This document shows, one piece after another, positions 19,201 through 27,644 of a stretch of 64,000 bases of DNA. Source of the stretch: Prevotella veroralis DSM 19559 = JCM 6290 (GTDB lineage Bacteria; Bacteroidota; Bacteroidia; Bacteroidales; Bacteroidaceae); assembly GCF_000377625.1 (NCBI RefSeq), contig NZ_KB898330.1, positions 72,692 to 136,691 of the forward strand, written 5' to 3'. A model generated the notes under the pieces. It saw nothing but the letters and a program-made list of their open reading frames with translations, made no database searches and was not told the origin of the DNA. Made by a program: the position numbers and the translations under genes. Each line of letters starts with the position of its first letter. The stretch's first letter is position 1.

Positions 19201-19319
19201 ACAATGTCTTCTGTCTTACTAAGTATAAGGGACTTGATCCAGAGGTGTTTAATGGTATTGACAATAACCTCTATCCGCGTCCAATATCATTCATCTTGGG
19301 TCTGAATTTAAACTTCTAA
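16251..19319 (+). CDS. susC: SusC-type TonB-dependent outer-membrane oligosaccharide transporter
   Basis: The protein has 1022 residues, typical for SusC. A signal peptide (to about residue 27, SVSAFAQ) precedes a carboxypeptidase-regulatory-like domain (VTGQVKDASGEPVIGASVLING). The SusC hallmark NEVVVIGYGAVKKSDLTGSV follows at about 105-125. The plug domain runs to about 245 and the beta-barrel ends in FILGLNLNF. It imports malto-oligosaccharides in complex with SusD, powered by TonB. The ATG at 16251 follows a long leader that starts near 16160. susD starts 21 bases after its stop. Confidence 0.96.
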   Translation: MKQVKCKFPVKVMGLFAGLCLSVSAFAQSTTVTGQVKDASGEPVIGASVLINGTTNGTVTDLDGNFSVNVQPGATLTISYIGYQKQQVAASNGMVITLKDDQAQQMNEVVVIGYGAVKKSDLTGSVTALKPDGKNKGLVVNAQDMLSGKVAGVSVTNDGGTPGGGSTIRIRGGSSLNASNNPLIVIDGVAMDQTGIKGVSNPLSLVNPQDIESFNVLKDASATAIYGSRGSNGVIIITTKKGRRGTQISYNGSFTVSTNSKNLDVLSADEYRKLITEKFGTALYTLDSNGNKVPTAYARLGKANTNWQDEIFRTAFSHDHNVAVSGQAANWLPYRVSAGYTNQQGIIKTSNFERFTGAFTLSPSLLNDHLKLTLNAKGMWTKNRYADGEAIKAARQFDPTQPVRATGFDNFGGYYQWLDDGTALNDPTWPQTYYSLATKNPVSILNLRNERAISRDFLGSADVDYKVHGFEDLRLHVTAGIDIAKGRQTKDIDPASPQAIYYGSHGWESQLKRNMQLSAYAQYYHDFNDKAKNHFDIMAGYEWAHFWHNTHNSYWSFYPKTNNDATLAGKERNRTKYDFATENYLVSFFGRANWSLMDGRYMVTATVRDDGSSRFKDHWAVFPSFAFAWRMNEENMLKQIDWLSDLKLRLSWGMTGQQEGIGDYNYFAVYEMNTGNDSYYPVYGDGTLARPKAFDPNLKWETTTSYNIGLDWGILKQRLSGTVDWYYRKTSDLLNSATVSAGSNFRNQVMSNIGSMFNTGVEASIHWLAVNTKLFNWTMDYNLTYNYNKITNLNGGNDANYFVPTGGISAGTGGNIQAQHVGNAVNSFHVFQQVYDKNGKPLEGVVVDRNGDGKITDADKYYYKAPAAPVTMGFASRFEYRNWDLGFALRASLGNYVYNDAFASVANMSNSELYSKSKFLVNRPSDVLADNWLTTETKSIQTDYWVRNASFLKMDNITLGYSFANLLKQGNWNGISGRVYGTVNNVFCLTKYKGLDPEVFNGIDNNLYPRPISFILGLNLNF

Positions 19320-19340
19320 TCCATTTAAAGAGTAGTTACA

Positions 19341-20975
19341 ATGAATACAAACATTAAATATATATTCTCTGCAGCAGCCTTTATGCTGTCTGTAGGACTT
19401 ACCTCTTGTACAGGTGATTTGGATGTTAATCCAATTGATCCAAACCTAAAGACAAAGGTTAATACAAAGGCTGAAAGCGCCTTAAACAAGTGTTATGCTA
19501 CTATCGCAATGGCTGGTAATGGAGGAGCTAATGGTGATTGTGATGTCGATGGTATAGATGGTGGTACGAGTGGTTACGTTCGTCAGTTGTTCAATACACA
19601 GGAACTTACAACGGATGAAGCCATCTGTGCTTGGGGTGGTGATGAGGGTATTCTCAACTTCAACTTCAATACTTACGATGCTTCACATCCTATGTTGAAA
19701 GGTTTCTATAACCGTCTTTACGCAGGCATTACTTACTGTAATCAGTATCTTGCCGACTATGGCGACTATAACGAAACGATGTCTGCTGAGGCTCGATTCC
19801 TCCGTGCTTTGAACTATTATTACCTATTGGATGAGTTCGGTAACGTGCCATTTACGACAGCAATATCGTCTAGTAATCCTGTTCGTATCAAACGTGCTGA
19901 TCTTTACAAGTGGCTTATTGACGAATTAAAGACCAATGTTGAGCCTAAATTGAGCGCGCCTCAACCAAAGACATCATCTACTGCTGGCTATGGTCGTGTT
20001 GATAAGGCAGCTGCGTGGATGCTCTTGGCTCGTCTCTACATGAATGCTGAGGTATATACAGGTACAGCTGACTGGGCTAATGCTAAGCTATATGCAAAGA
20101 AGGTCATCGACTCTCCTTACAAGCTCTACACAACTAAGAAAGGACAGTGGAGTGCCTATCAACAGCTCTTCATGGGCGATAATGGCGAGAATGGAGCATC
20201 TGTTGAGGCTATCTTCCCAATCCTCCAAGATGGTAAGACAACTACCTCTTACGGTACAACGCTTTACCTCATGGCTGGCTCAAACGACAACAGCGAGCAC
20301 ATAAAGGATGCCACAACAAAGGGCAACAACACAACTGCAGGATGGGGTGGTAACCGTATGCGCCATGACTTAGTGCTGAAGTTCTTCCCTAATGATGACG
20401 CTCCTAATATTGGTGCATACGCTATGCCTGCTGCTGCCGATGATGATCGTGCGCTCTTCGATGGTGATGGTAGAAACGTAGATAATGGTAATAATGAAAC
20501 TGATGTGAAAGTGTTTACCAACGGATTTGCCGTTTGTAAGTTCACTAACTTTAAGACGGATGGTTCTGCCGGACATGACTCTAATTTCCCTGATACCGAC
20601 TTCTTCCTCATGCGTGCTGCTGAAGCTTATCTGATATATGCCGAGGCTGATGCCCGTATGAACGGTGGAACGACAACAACCGATGGTACACAATACATCA
20701 ACGCACTACGTAGTCGTGCGCACGCTACCACTCACACCGCTTATTCTCTGCGTCAGATCTGTGACGAATGGAGCCGTGAGTTCTACTTCGAGGGTCTCCG
20801 TCGCACAACACTCATACGTTTCGGTTACTTTGGAGGTGACGTTAACTATAACTGGAGTTGGAAGGGCGGCGTAAAGAACGGTCGTAACTTTGATGCTCAC
20901 CTCAATCTCTTCCCAATTCCTTCATCTGACTTGACAGCTAACGGAAATCTTGTTCAGAACCAAGGATATAATTAA
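19341..20975 (+). CDS. susD: SusD-type starch-binding outer-membrane lipoprotein
   Basis: SusD-type proteins cap the SusC pore and bind starch helices. This one has 544 residues with a lipoprotein signal peptide (VGLTSC, anchor C23) and an N-terminal stretch rich in DLDVNPIDP. The RagB/SusD TPR-like fold is visible from AEARFLRALNYYYLLDEFGNVPF at about 150. The C-terminal part has LRQICDEWSREFYFEGLRRTTLIRFGYF, a family hallmark. It is paired with susC 21 bases upstream. A strong stem-loop follows nine bases after its stop. Confidence 0.95.
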   Translation: MNTNIKYIFSAAAFMLSVGLTSCTGDLDVNPIDPNLKTKVNTKAESALNKCYATIAMAGNGGANGDCDVDGIDGGTSGYVRQLFNTQELTTDEAICAWGGDEGILNFNFNTYDASHPMLKGFYNRLYAGITYCNQYLADYGDYNETMSAEARFLRALNYYYLLDEFGNVPFTTAISSSNPVRIKRADLYKWLIDELKTNVEPKLSAPQPKTSSTAGYGRVDKAAAWMLLARLYMNAEVYTGTADWANAKLYAKKVIDSPYKLYTTKKGQWSAYQQLFMGDNGENGASVEAIFPILQDGKTTTSYGTTLYLMAGSNDNSEHIKDATTKGNNTTAGWGGNRMRHDLVLKFFPNDDAPNIGAYAMPAAADDDRALFDGDGRNVDNGNNETDVKVFTNGFAVCKFTNFKTDGSAGHDSNFPDTDFFLMRAAEAYLIYAEADARMNGGTTTTDGTQYINALRSRAHATTHTAYSLRQICDEWSREFYFEGLRRTTLIRFGYFGGDVNYNWSWKGGVKNGRNFDAHLNLFPIPSSDLTANGNLVQNQGYN

Positions 20976-20983
20976 AGTGTATG

Positions 20984-21025
20984 CCAATACTTAGCTGATG
21001 GTGCACACCAGAGGCTAAGTATTGG
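20984..21025 (+). other. Intercistronic stem-loop between susD and susE
   Basis: CCAATACTTAGC pairs perfectly over 12 bp with GCTAAGTATTGG. The loop contains a second small dyad (TGGTGCACACCA). There is no T tract. It could protect the susCD message from 3' decay or separate expression levels of susCD and susE. Confidence 0.65.
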
Positions 21026-21080
21026 ATAGAAAGAAGATTGAACTATCGAATAGAACATAAATGATTAAATGATAATTAAT

Positions 21081-22262
21081 ATGAAATCAATAATAAAGTC
21101 ATCATTGTTATTGTGTGCAGGTGTAGCATTGTTCTCTGCTTGTGACAAGGACTTGGATCATAATCCAACCCTTCAAACACCAAAGACATTTAAGCTGAAT
21201 ACTCCTGCTTACGCTGCACAGACAGTTGACCTAAAGGTTGCTGATAAGTTGAACTTCACTTGGTCACAGCCAGAATACGGTGCTCCAATAGCAGCCGAGT
21301 ATGGTATGCAATTCTCAACTACCAATAAGTGGACTAAATCAGTCGATAAGGTGGTTGATATGGATACTGAACGTGGCGACTACGCGCCTGTTGGTACACC
21401 AACAGGAACATGTAGCACGTCGGTTAGCGCAGCCGACCTTGCGACCGCAATAGAGAAGATGGAGCGTTATGAAGAGGGTCATGTGCCAGCAAGCCAAGAC
21501 CTCTATGCGCGCGTTTACTCAATTGTTAAGGGTGATACCATCTATTCAAATGCCGTTAAGGTTAGCGTTACTCCTTATTATGTTGAGCTATCTGATGCTC
21601 CTGTTGAGACCTGGTATCTCGTTGGTGGTAACTTCGGTGATGGCTCTTGGGGCAATAGTCAGGTTGTACCTTTGCTCCCACAGGAAGGTCAGGAGTATGA
21701 CAAGAAGACTGGTAAGGGCGTTATCTCTTGGACTGGTTACCTGTCAACAGCAGGCTTCAAGTTGAAGAAGAACCCTGCAAATTGGGATGATGGTCAGGTT
21801 GGTCAGGGCGCAAGCTTTGGTGATTTCAAATATAACGATGGCGGCTCATCAGATATTAAAGTACCAACAGCAGGCTACTATACGATTACATTCGATACAA
21901 AGAATCCTAAGTTGAAGATTGTACCTTACACTGGTGCAGCACCTACTGTCTATACTTCAATGGCATTGCCTGGCAAGCACGATGGATGGACTGTTGCTGG
22001 TGGTACACCAATGACTGCAGAGACTTCTGTTGTTGAGAACCACGATTGGAAGGCTACTGTGACATTCACTGAGAAGTCAACAGGTGCTGATGGTGAGGGT
22101 TGTAAGTTTGCTGCTAATGGTACTTGGGATGTGAATTGGGGTGCTGAAAACTTCCCATACGGCGTTGCTACTAAGGGTGGTAAGAATGTTCGTAACTTGA
22201 AGGGAACGTACACTGTTTACTTCAACGACATCACTGGTCAGTATTCTTTCGTAAAACAATAA
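21081..22262 (+). CDS. susE: SusE-like starch-binding outer-membrane lipoprotein
   Basis: The protein has 393 residues when started at the ATG at 21081. The in-frame ATG at 21069 would add four residues ahead of the signal peptide. The lipobox is LFSAC followed by DKDLDHNP, the SusE N-terminal pattern. An immunoglobulin-like N-terminal domain (about 40-160) is followed by two carbohydrate-binding repeats, TWYLVGGNFGDGSWGNS near 175 and TSMALPGKHDGWTVAGG near 293. Proteins of this type bind starch at the cell surface and help SusCD without being essential for transport. It follows susD by 105 bases, with a stem-loop in the gap. Confidence 0.88.
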   Translation: MKSIIKSSLLLCAGVALFSACDKDLDHNPTLQTPKTFKLNTPAYAAQTVDLKVADKLNFTWSQPEYGAPIAAEYGMQFSTTNKWTKSVDKVVDMDTERGDYAPVGTPTGTCSTSVSAADLATAIEKMERYEEGHVPASQDLYARVYSIVKGDTIYSNAVKVSVTPYYVELSDAPVETWYLVGGNFGDGSWGNSQVVPLLPQEGQEYDKKTGKGVISWTGYLSTAGFKLKKNPANWDDGQVGQGASFGDFKYNDGGSSDIKVPTAGYYTITFDTKNPKLKIVPYTGAAPTVYTSMALPGKHDGWTVAGGTPMTAETSVVENHDWKATVTFTEKSTGADGEGCKFAANGTWDVNWGAENFPYGVATKGGKNVRNLKGTYTVYFNDITGQYSFVKQ

Positions 22263-22280
22263 TAAATAAAAGATACCTTT

Positions 22281-22325
22281 TAGTGGGTGTGTGCCAATGG
22301 GCATAGCCTTGGGGCGCACCCTCTA
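22281..22325 (+). other. Intercistronic stem-loop between susE and susF
   Basis: GGGTGTG (22285-22291) pairs with CGCACCC (22315-22321) with one G-U. TAG/CTA outside and CCAA/TTGG inside extend it. It has no T tract. It is the third such element in the starch genes, after malQ-pulA and susD-susE. Confidence 0.6.
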
Positions 22326-22344
22326 CTTAATAACAAGAATCGAT

Positions 22345-23352
22345 ATGAAGAAGATATTAATCTTAGCAAGTGTCGCACTGCTCCTTGCTTCTTGTGGTAG
22401 CAATGAATATGAAGAGTGGACTAAGCCACAGTATAGTCCAGAGGAGACGGCCAGTTCTGTGAAGTTCACAGTAGCCGAAGCACCCGCAATCGACTTTAAT
22501 ACTGTGACAGCCGACTCTGTTCTGCTCTTTACTCCATCAGTGGTTTCAACTGATGCCGTAGCTGCACAAACCTTGACTGCCGTACTTTCTAATAACAACA
22601 AGACGGCAACCTTAAATGTTAGCAATGCAGGAAAGGTAAAGAGTTCAGAACTTGTTTCTGCCATAGAGACCCTTTATGGTAAGAATGGCGATCAGCATGA
22701 AGTAGCCATAGCCGTAACCAATAAGATTAAATTACAGCGTGGCGAGGGCTATAGTCTGTCGCAGAATGTAAAGGCAAAGGTCACTTGCGTTGCTCCTGCT
22801 TTCACCCAGTATCTCTATATGTCGGGCGATGCTAATGGTTGGTCATTCAGCAATCCGCTCTATAGCCCAGCTGCCGATGGCAAGTACACAGGCTTTATGT
22901 ATCTCAATCAGAACGGCTTTAAGTTTGCTACCCAACAGAATTGGGATGGTACTGACTATGGTCAGGATCTTGTAGAGAAGGGTGCTAACATCGTTATGAC
23001 TGAGCCTGCTGGTTTCTATAAGGTAGACCTTGATTTGACCTCACAAACCATTACTTACACCGCAATCAATAGTGTTGGTATCATTGGTTCTGCCACTCCT
23101 AACGGTTGGAGCAGTGACCAAGCAATGACTTACAATGCGGCTCAAAAGTGTTGGGAACTTGATAACGTAACCCTGACAACAGGCGAGATGAAGTTCCGTG
23201 CGAATAGCGATTGGGTGTTAGACTGGGGCGGTTCATTGGATAACATCACCTTTAAGGGCGGTAATATCAATGTAACAGCTGGCAAGTACAACATCAAGTT
23301 GTATCTCTCTTGTGACAGCAAGTCACACTGCACCATGGAGCTTGTTCCATAG
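22345..23352 (+). CDS. susF: SusE/SusF-like starch-binding outer-membrane lipoprotein
   Basis: The protein has 335 residues from the ATG at 22345, which yields a clean lipoprotein signal (MKKILILASVALLLASCGS). The longer reading frame from 22291 runs through the upstream hairpin and is rejected. An N-terminal Ig-like domain (about 30-150) is followed by two starch-binding repeats, LYMSGDANGWSFSNPLY and VGIIGSATPNGWSSDQ. It is shorter than Bacteroides SusF, which has three binding modules, so the assignment as SusF rests mainly on position and SusE/F-family similarity. It ends at a strong terminator, closing the susCDEF transcript. Confidence 0.82.
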   Translation: MKKILILASVALLLASCGSNEYEEWTKPQYSPEETASSVKFTVAEAPAIDFNTVTADSVLLFTPSVVSTDAVAAQTLTAVLSNNNKTATLNVSNAGKVKSSELVSAIETLYGKNGDQHEVAIAVTNKIKLQRGEGYSLSQNVKAKVTCVAPAFTQYLYMSGDANGWSFSNPLYSPAADGKYTGFMYLNQNGFKFATQQNWDGTDYGQDLVEKGANIVMTEPAGFYKVDLDLTSQTITYTAINSVGIIGSATPNGWSSDQAMTYNAAQKCWELDNVTLTTGEMKFRANSDWVLDWGGSLDNITFKGGNINVTAGKYNIKLYLSCDSKSHCTMELVP

Positions 23353-23379
23353 ACGTTGAATACCTAATTATATATTTCG

Positions 23380-23415
23380 GGTGCGTTAGTTCTATCTTGA
23401 CTAACGCACCTTTTT
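23380..23415 (+). terminator. Terminator of the susCDEF operon
   Basis: GGTGCGTTAGT pairs perfectly with ACTAACGCACC over 11 bp and is followed by TTTTT. Confidence 0.9.
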
Positions 23416-23463
23416 CATGCTCCTTGTGTGCATCTGCCCTCGTGATAAGTGTGTTTCATTCCT

Positions 23464-23682
23464 GTTTCATTCTATGAAACTCACCGTTTCAATACATGGA
23501 ACGCATGGTTTCAATACATGGAACGCAGGGTTTCATCCTATGGAACGCATCGTCTCAGGCTCTGAAACGCACAGTCTCAAGCCTATGAAACATAGAGTTT
23601 CAAGTATGTGAGACACAGAGTATCATGCGCTGATACACACCGTCTCACGGCGTGAAAATCCCATTACCATACGCTGATAATG
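23464..23682. repeat. 22-bp periodic mini-hairpin array (array 3)
   Basis: Ten units start at 23464, 23486, 23508, 23530, 23552, 23574, 23597, 23620, 23642 and 23663. Spacing is 22 bases with two 23-base steps, and 21 before the last unit. Most units are GTTTCA-N5-TG(A/G)AAC hairpins of 17 bases separated by 5-base spacers such as GCATG or GCAGG. Later units change both arms together: GTATCA-TGCGC-TGATAC is a perfect dyad. The array fills the gap between convergent susF and the TonB receptor gene. Confidence 0.85.
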
Positions 23683-23705
23683 TCTATTATATGAGTTCTG
23701 CTTGG

Positions 23706-26252
23706 CTACAATCTGGACTTCTCTGCATTGCCAGCACCCGTACCTTTGTATTTGCTTCGCTTAGCATTAAAGTTGTAAGTGACGGTCAGTGAGACAGCGC
23801 GGGAGTAGTTGTAGCAATCTTTGTCTAATGTTGTTCCATAGCCATGAAGCGTCCATCGCTCACGTTCGGACTTGAAGATATCGTCAGCCGAGATTGTGAA
23901 TATGAGTTTTTCGTTGCAGAATGACTTGCGAAGAAATATATTGGTCTTTGCGAATCCATTGATTGTTTGGAATCCATCGTACAGCTTCGTGCGTGCTCTG
24001 AAGTATATGCTTGCTATGAAAGACTTACTGAAAGCAAACGTGTTGTTTAATGAGAAGATGAAACAAGGGCTGTTCTTCACTAATGTTCCATCGTCTGATG
24101 GTGCGTGGAAACACTGCTGCATGTAATGAAACTGTGCTGTTGGATGATATAACCCGAACTTAGGAGAAGCTGAGATACTTGCATAAAGGTTCTCAGAATG
24201 GTCGTAGTTGTAGGTTGAAGAGAATGAGATAGCCTGATTATTGTATAGTTTATGAGTCCAGAACATCACGTCTTTGTAGTATTTATAGCCTATAGATAGA
24301 CTCAACCAACGATATATCCCGTTTATTTCTACGTTGTGTATCTGTTCAGGATGCAGTTCCGGATTACCCCCTTCATAGGCATAACGATTGTTATACTGTA
24401 TGAAGTTGCGCAGAGTACGGTAGCTTGGACGATGGATTTTGTTGCTATAATTGAGTTGAAAGCTCCACTTCTCGTGATTCCATGATAGTGAGAAGGAGGG
24501 AAAGAGATTGCTGTAATGTTTACTGGCATCGTCTTGTTTCACTCCAAAAGAGTAATAGTTGGAGGTTACATGCTCATATCTTAGTCCTGTGTTAAGTATG
24601 AAATTGCCGAAAGAATGGGTATATTCAGTGAATAGCGCATGATACCTTCCCTTGATATTGGTCTCTGATGCCGCTACAATCTGCTCTTTGTTATTGAAAT
24701 CTCCACGTGAGTTTGTGCTGGAAAGTTCCGTTCCCCAGTATATATTTCCGCCCCATAACGGGTGACTAAGAACCAGTTTCCCTGCCCAGAGGTTGCTGTG
24801 TTGGTTACCCGTGGAGTGTACTTCACGATTAGGGAACTCGTTGGAGTGTTCCGATTGGGCGTGTCTTTCTTTTGTGCCTATACTCATGTAAGAAGCATTG
24901 AAGTCTATGCTAAGTTTTCCAAGCCGTCCCACATAATACAAGTCTGCCTGATGTCGAGCAGGAACACGCACTTCCACGTCTCCTTTCTGTGCTATTGTTC
25001 CTTCTAAAGTACCATTCTTATAGATGTTTTGGTTGTTATTTATAGACCCATCCATGTGATAGTCGGTGTAATAACGATAAGCTCCACCGATGGTATTGCT
25101 ATCATTTACCAAGTAAGAAGCACCAATATTTTCGGAAAAGATATTATGGTTACCCTCGTATCTGATATGTTGTTGCGTCTCAATATCCTCTCTACTGGTA
25201 TGTATTTGAGAGCAGAGATAATTCTTCTCTTGGTCTTTATAGTTCATCCAAGTGAGGTTATTGAAAAGCTCCCAGTGCTTAGTTCTATAGGTAAACTTGG
25301 TTGCCTCCGAACCTGTCCACTTCCCATTGTATTCTATCCGAGTATCATTGCGAAAGCTAAGACCGTTAGCTTGCCTGCGAATAGTCTTGATTCGGATGAC
25401 AGACTGTACTTGTGCATCGTATTGCGCACCGGGACTTGTAATGACTTCTACACTCTTTATGTTGTCAGACTTTAGTTCCGTAAGTTCTTTCATATCGCTT
25501 ATTCTGCGATTATTGAGGTATATAAGCGGTGTACCCTTGGCAAACACCTGCACATTATCACCATTGGTTGTGACACGAGGGAGCTGTCCTAAGACATCCA
25601 TAGCTGTTCCTAATTTCGATAAAAGGGAATTTTCAACGTTGATACTCATCCCTCCACTGGTCTGTTTGTATAGTGGACGGGATGTTTTAATGGTCACTTC
25701 CTTCAGTTTTAAGGCATCGGGTTGAAGCTGAATGATACCTGCTTGCTCTGTTGAAAAGGTACGATAGACTGGTTTATAACCCACGTAACTAATGCGGGCG
25801 ATGACCTTTGATGGCTCAAATGGTACTACGAAGACACCACTTTCATTGCTAACTCCACCTGATATAGCAGTGGAGTCGACAACAGACAATAGTAGAACAT
25901 TAGCGTAAGGCACTGGCTGTCCGGTCTCATCAATGACCTTTCCTGTCAGATGTCGCCTTGTCTTGTGTGTACATTCCACCATGATAACGTCTCCGCGACG
26001 TGTCATTCGGATGGGATAGAAGCCTATGAGTTGTTCAATAGCATCTGGAACACTCTTGTTCCTGATGTTAGTAGTGATGCGGAAGTCCTCTAAGTCGTTG
26101 TAAATGAAGTTCACGGTGTATCGGTTTTGCAGGTGGTTTAACTCCTTCAACGCCTGCGCCATGGATACATTATTATATTGTCGACTGATACGTTGGGCTG
26201 ATACTCCATGCGAGCTGATGAGGAGTAGCAGAATAATAAGATATCTTTCCAT
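23706..26252 (-). CDS. TonB-dependent receptor with N-terminal STN signalling domain
   Basis: This outer-membrane receptor has 848 residues. A signal peptide (to about residue 19) is followed by an STN-like domain (about 30-85, SMAQALKELNHLQNRYTVNFIYNDL), then a carboxypeptidase-regulatory-like domain (LTGKVIDETGQPVPYANVLLL). A plug (TAMDVLGQLPRVTTNGDNVQVFAKGTPLIYLNNRRISD) and a barrel complete it. The family is often annotated as outer membrane beta-barrel protein. The STN domain would signal ligand binding to the anti-sigma factor encoded four bases upstream. Substrate is unknown. The C-terminus is unusually charged (KRSKYKGTGAGNAEKSRL) rather than ending in an aromatic barrel strand. Confidence 0.88.
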   Translation of the reverse strand: MERYLIILLLLISSHGVSAQRISRQYNNVSMAQALKELNHLQNRYTVNFIYNDLEDFRITTNIRNKSVPDAIEQLIGFYPIRMTRRGDVIMVECTHKTRRHLTGKVIDETGQPVPYANVLLLSVVDSTAISGGVSNESGVFVVPFEPSKVIARISYVGYKPVYRTFSTEQAGIIQLQPDALKLKEVTIKTSRPLYKQTSGGMSINVENSLLSKLGTAMDVLGQLPRVTTNGDNVQVFAKGTPLIYLNNRRISDMKELTELKSDNIKSVEVITSPGAQYDAQVQSVIRIKTIRRQANGLSFRNDTRIEYNGKWTGSEATKFTYRTKHWELFNNLTWMNYKDQEKNYLCSQIHTSREDIETQQHIRYEGNHNIFSENIGASYLVNDSNTIGGAYRYYTDYHMDGSINNNQNIYKNGTLEGTIAQKGDVEVRVPARHQADLYYVGRLGKLSIDFNASYMSIGTKERHAQSEHSNEFPNREVHSTGNQHSNLWAGKLVLSHPLWGGNIYWGTELSSTNSRGDFNNKEQIVAASETNIKGRYHALFTEYTHSFGNFILNTGLRYEHVTSNYYSFGVKQDDASKHYSNLFPSFSLSWNHEKWSFQLNYSNKIHRPSYRTLRNFIQYNNRYAYEGGNPELHPEQIHNVEINGIYRWLSLSIGYKYYKDVMFWTHKLYNNQAISFSSTYNYDHSENLYASISASPKFGLYHPTAQFHYMQQCFHAPSDDGTLVKNSPCFIFSLNNTFAFSKSFIASIYFRARTKLYDGFQTINGFAKTNIFLRKSFCNEKLIFTISADDIFKSERERWTLHGYGTTLDKDCYNYSRAVSLTVTYNFNAKRSKYKGTGAGNAEKSRL

Positions 26253-26256
26253 AGCT

Positions 26257-26949
26257 TTACTCTATTGTTAATGTGTTATCAGAATAGCTAACTTTTACGC
26301 GGTCAAAGGCATTCAGCAGTTCAATATTCTGTTGAAGACTACCCTGTCTATCCCATTTGAAGTAGAGACGGATGTGTGTTGATACTGGATTTAGCACTTT
26401 CACGTCGATATGATAATATGCTGCCATAGCATCAACGATGGTCTTCAAAGATGTATCCTCAAACACAATAGGTTGCAGAGGAATACTATCTGTCTTGTGA
26501 AGGAGTACTCGGTTAAGGCTGTCTGAAACTGCTTTGCGTTCTGCCTGCGCCTTCTTTATAGAGTCTGTAGCCGTTATATGAGGAGTTTTTGGGTGTGTTT
26601 CAACCTCCTCTTTACTACCAAAGAAAGGTAGAATACCCAACTGAACTGTAGCAGCAAACGCCAAGCCTGATATAAAGATGATACCGATAGTAGATGCCGC
26701 AATCCGCTTCCAGTTGCGTCTTTGTGGTATAGAATGTTCTATCGCAAAGCGTTCCCACTCGGCATTAACGTCTATGTCCTCATCCTCATGACGTTTCATA
26801 GCACGTTTAGTCATAGCCAGATAGGATGCAAACGAGCTTATCTCCTCATCTGCAAGCAGTGCTTCTATCTCTTTCGTGGTGTATTTCTCAGGATGATCCA
26901 GCATGTTGAGGAATATCCTTTGTTTCTCTTCTGATTGCTTGTTGTTCAT
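26257..26949 (-). CDS. FecR-like anti-sigma factor
   Basis: The protein has 230 residues. The cytoplasmic N-terminal part (1-80) should bind the ECF sigma factor. A single membrane segment lies at about 83-105 (IAASTIGIIFISGLAFAATVQ). The periplasmic part ends in a DUF4974-like domain (about 160-230, SLKTIVDAMAAYYHIDVKVLN and a final VSYSDNTLTIE), which normally contacts the receptor STN domain. The usual central FecR domain is short or missing, so this is a compact version. Its start overlaps the sigma-factor stop by four bases, indicating translational coupling. Confidence 0.85.
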   Translation of the reverse strand: MNNKQSEEKQRIFLNMLDHPEKYTTKEIEALLADEEISSFASYLAMTKRAMKRHEDEDIDVNAEWERFAIEHSIPQRRNWKRIAASTIGIIFISGLAFAATVQLGILPFFGSKEEVETHPKTPHITATDSIKKAQAERKAVSDSLNRVLLHKTDSIPLQPIVFEDTSLKTIVDAMAAYYHIDVKVLNPVSTHIRLYFKWDRQGSLQQNIELLNAFDRVKVSYSDNTLTIE

Positions 26950-27440
26950 TGTCTTGCTTGGTTAAGTTGCCTTTTAATGATGTTAATAGCCTCTGAAAGA
27001 TGGTGATACACAGTTACTCTGCTCACGCCTAAGTCATCGGCAATGCGCTGAAAGGGTAGTCCTTGCACATGACGTAGGCGCAGAATCTGACGACGAATAG
27101 GCGGCTCTAAATGTTCAATGAGTAGCATTAGGCGGTCAAGTAGGGTTTCGTCATCTTCGGAGAGAATAGTCTCTGCATCATTCAAAAGTAGTTTTGAGGT
27201 CCTTTCTCGTATGTCTTTATGTGCAATAATATTCAGACAACGATTGCGAACAGCCCTTATCAAATAGCCTTCCTCCGTCTCTGGAAGCAGTATTATACCC
27301 TCTTCAAAGACCTTGGCAAACACGTCACTCACCACGTCTTTACATTCATCTTGATCGTAGAGAATCCCTTTTGCCACCCGATACATCGGTTGGTAATAAC
27401 GCTTGAAAAGCCTTTCTATGTCAGTATTTTCATGTATCAT
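26946..27440 (-). CDS. ECF-type RNA polymerase sigma factor
   Basis: The protein has 164 residues. Sigma region 2 (about 8-75: LFKRYYQPMYRVAKGILYDQDECKDVVSDVFAKV) and region 4 (about 110-160: LEPPIRRQILRLRHVQGLPFQRIADDLGVSRVTVYHHLSEA) are clear. It should direct transcription of its own operon and perhaps others when the receptor is engaged. It is the first gene of the three-gene unit. A -7-like TATCTTTG (27508-27515, minus) is the nearest primary-type promoter, with a poor -33. Confidence 0.92.
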   Translation of the reverse strand: MIHENTDIERLFKRYYQPMYRVAKGILYDQDECKDVVSDVFAKVFEEGIILLPETEEGYLIRAVRNRCLNIIAHKDIRERTSKLLLNDAETILSEDDETLLDRLMLLIEHLEPPIRRQILRLRHVQGLPFQRIADDLGVSRVTVYHHLSEAINIIKRQLNQARQ

Positions 27441-27644
27441 ACACTATTCTTACAGCTCAGAAGGTGGAAATGTAAAGCTTGACAATGATTTTTATTGTAT
27501 TAGATTACAAAGATAACAATTATACTTTAATAAGCTGTTTACTATCAAGAAAAACGTTAAAGTACGCTATTTGTATGTCATAAAGACTTATCTTTCCTCT
27601 TCAATGATAGTCTCTTTCATTAGTGGTATATATTGTTTGTTTAA

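Noticed and set aside
22291..22344. Upstream start for the susF-like gene
   Set aside because: The extra residues are translated from the intercistronic hairpin and would bury the lipoprotein signal.
23417..23611. Open frame of 64 codons after susF
   Set aside because: It is created by array 3 (repeated His-Gly and Phe-Asn-Thr words) and has no support.
23464..23682. Array 3 (and array 4) as a CRISPR array
   Set aside because: Units of 17 bases with 5-base spacers are far too short for repeats and spacers, the units themselves vary, and no cas gene is present in the window.
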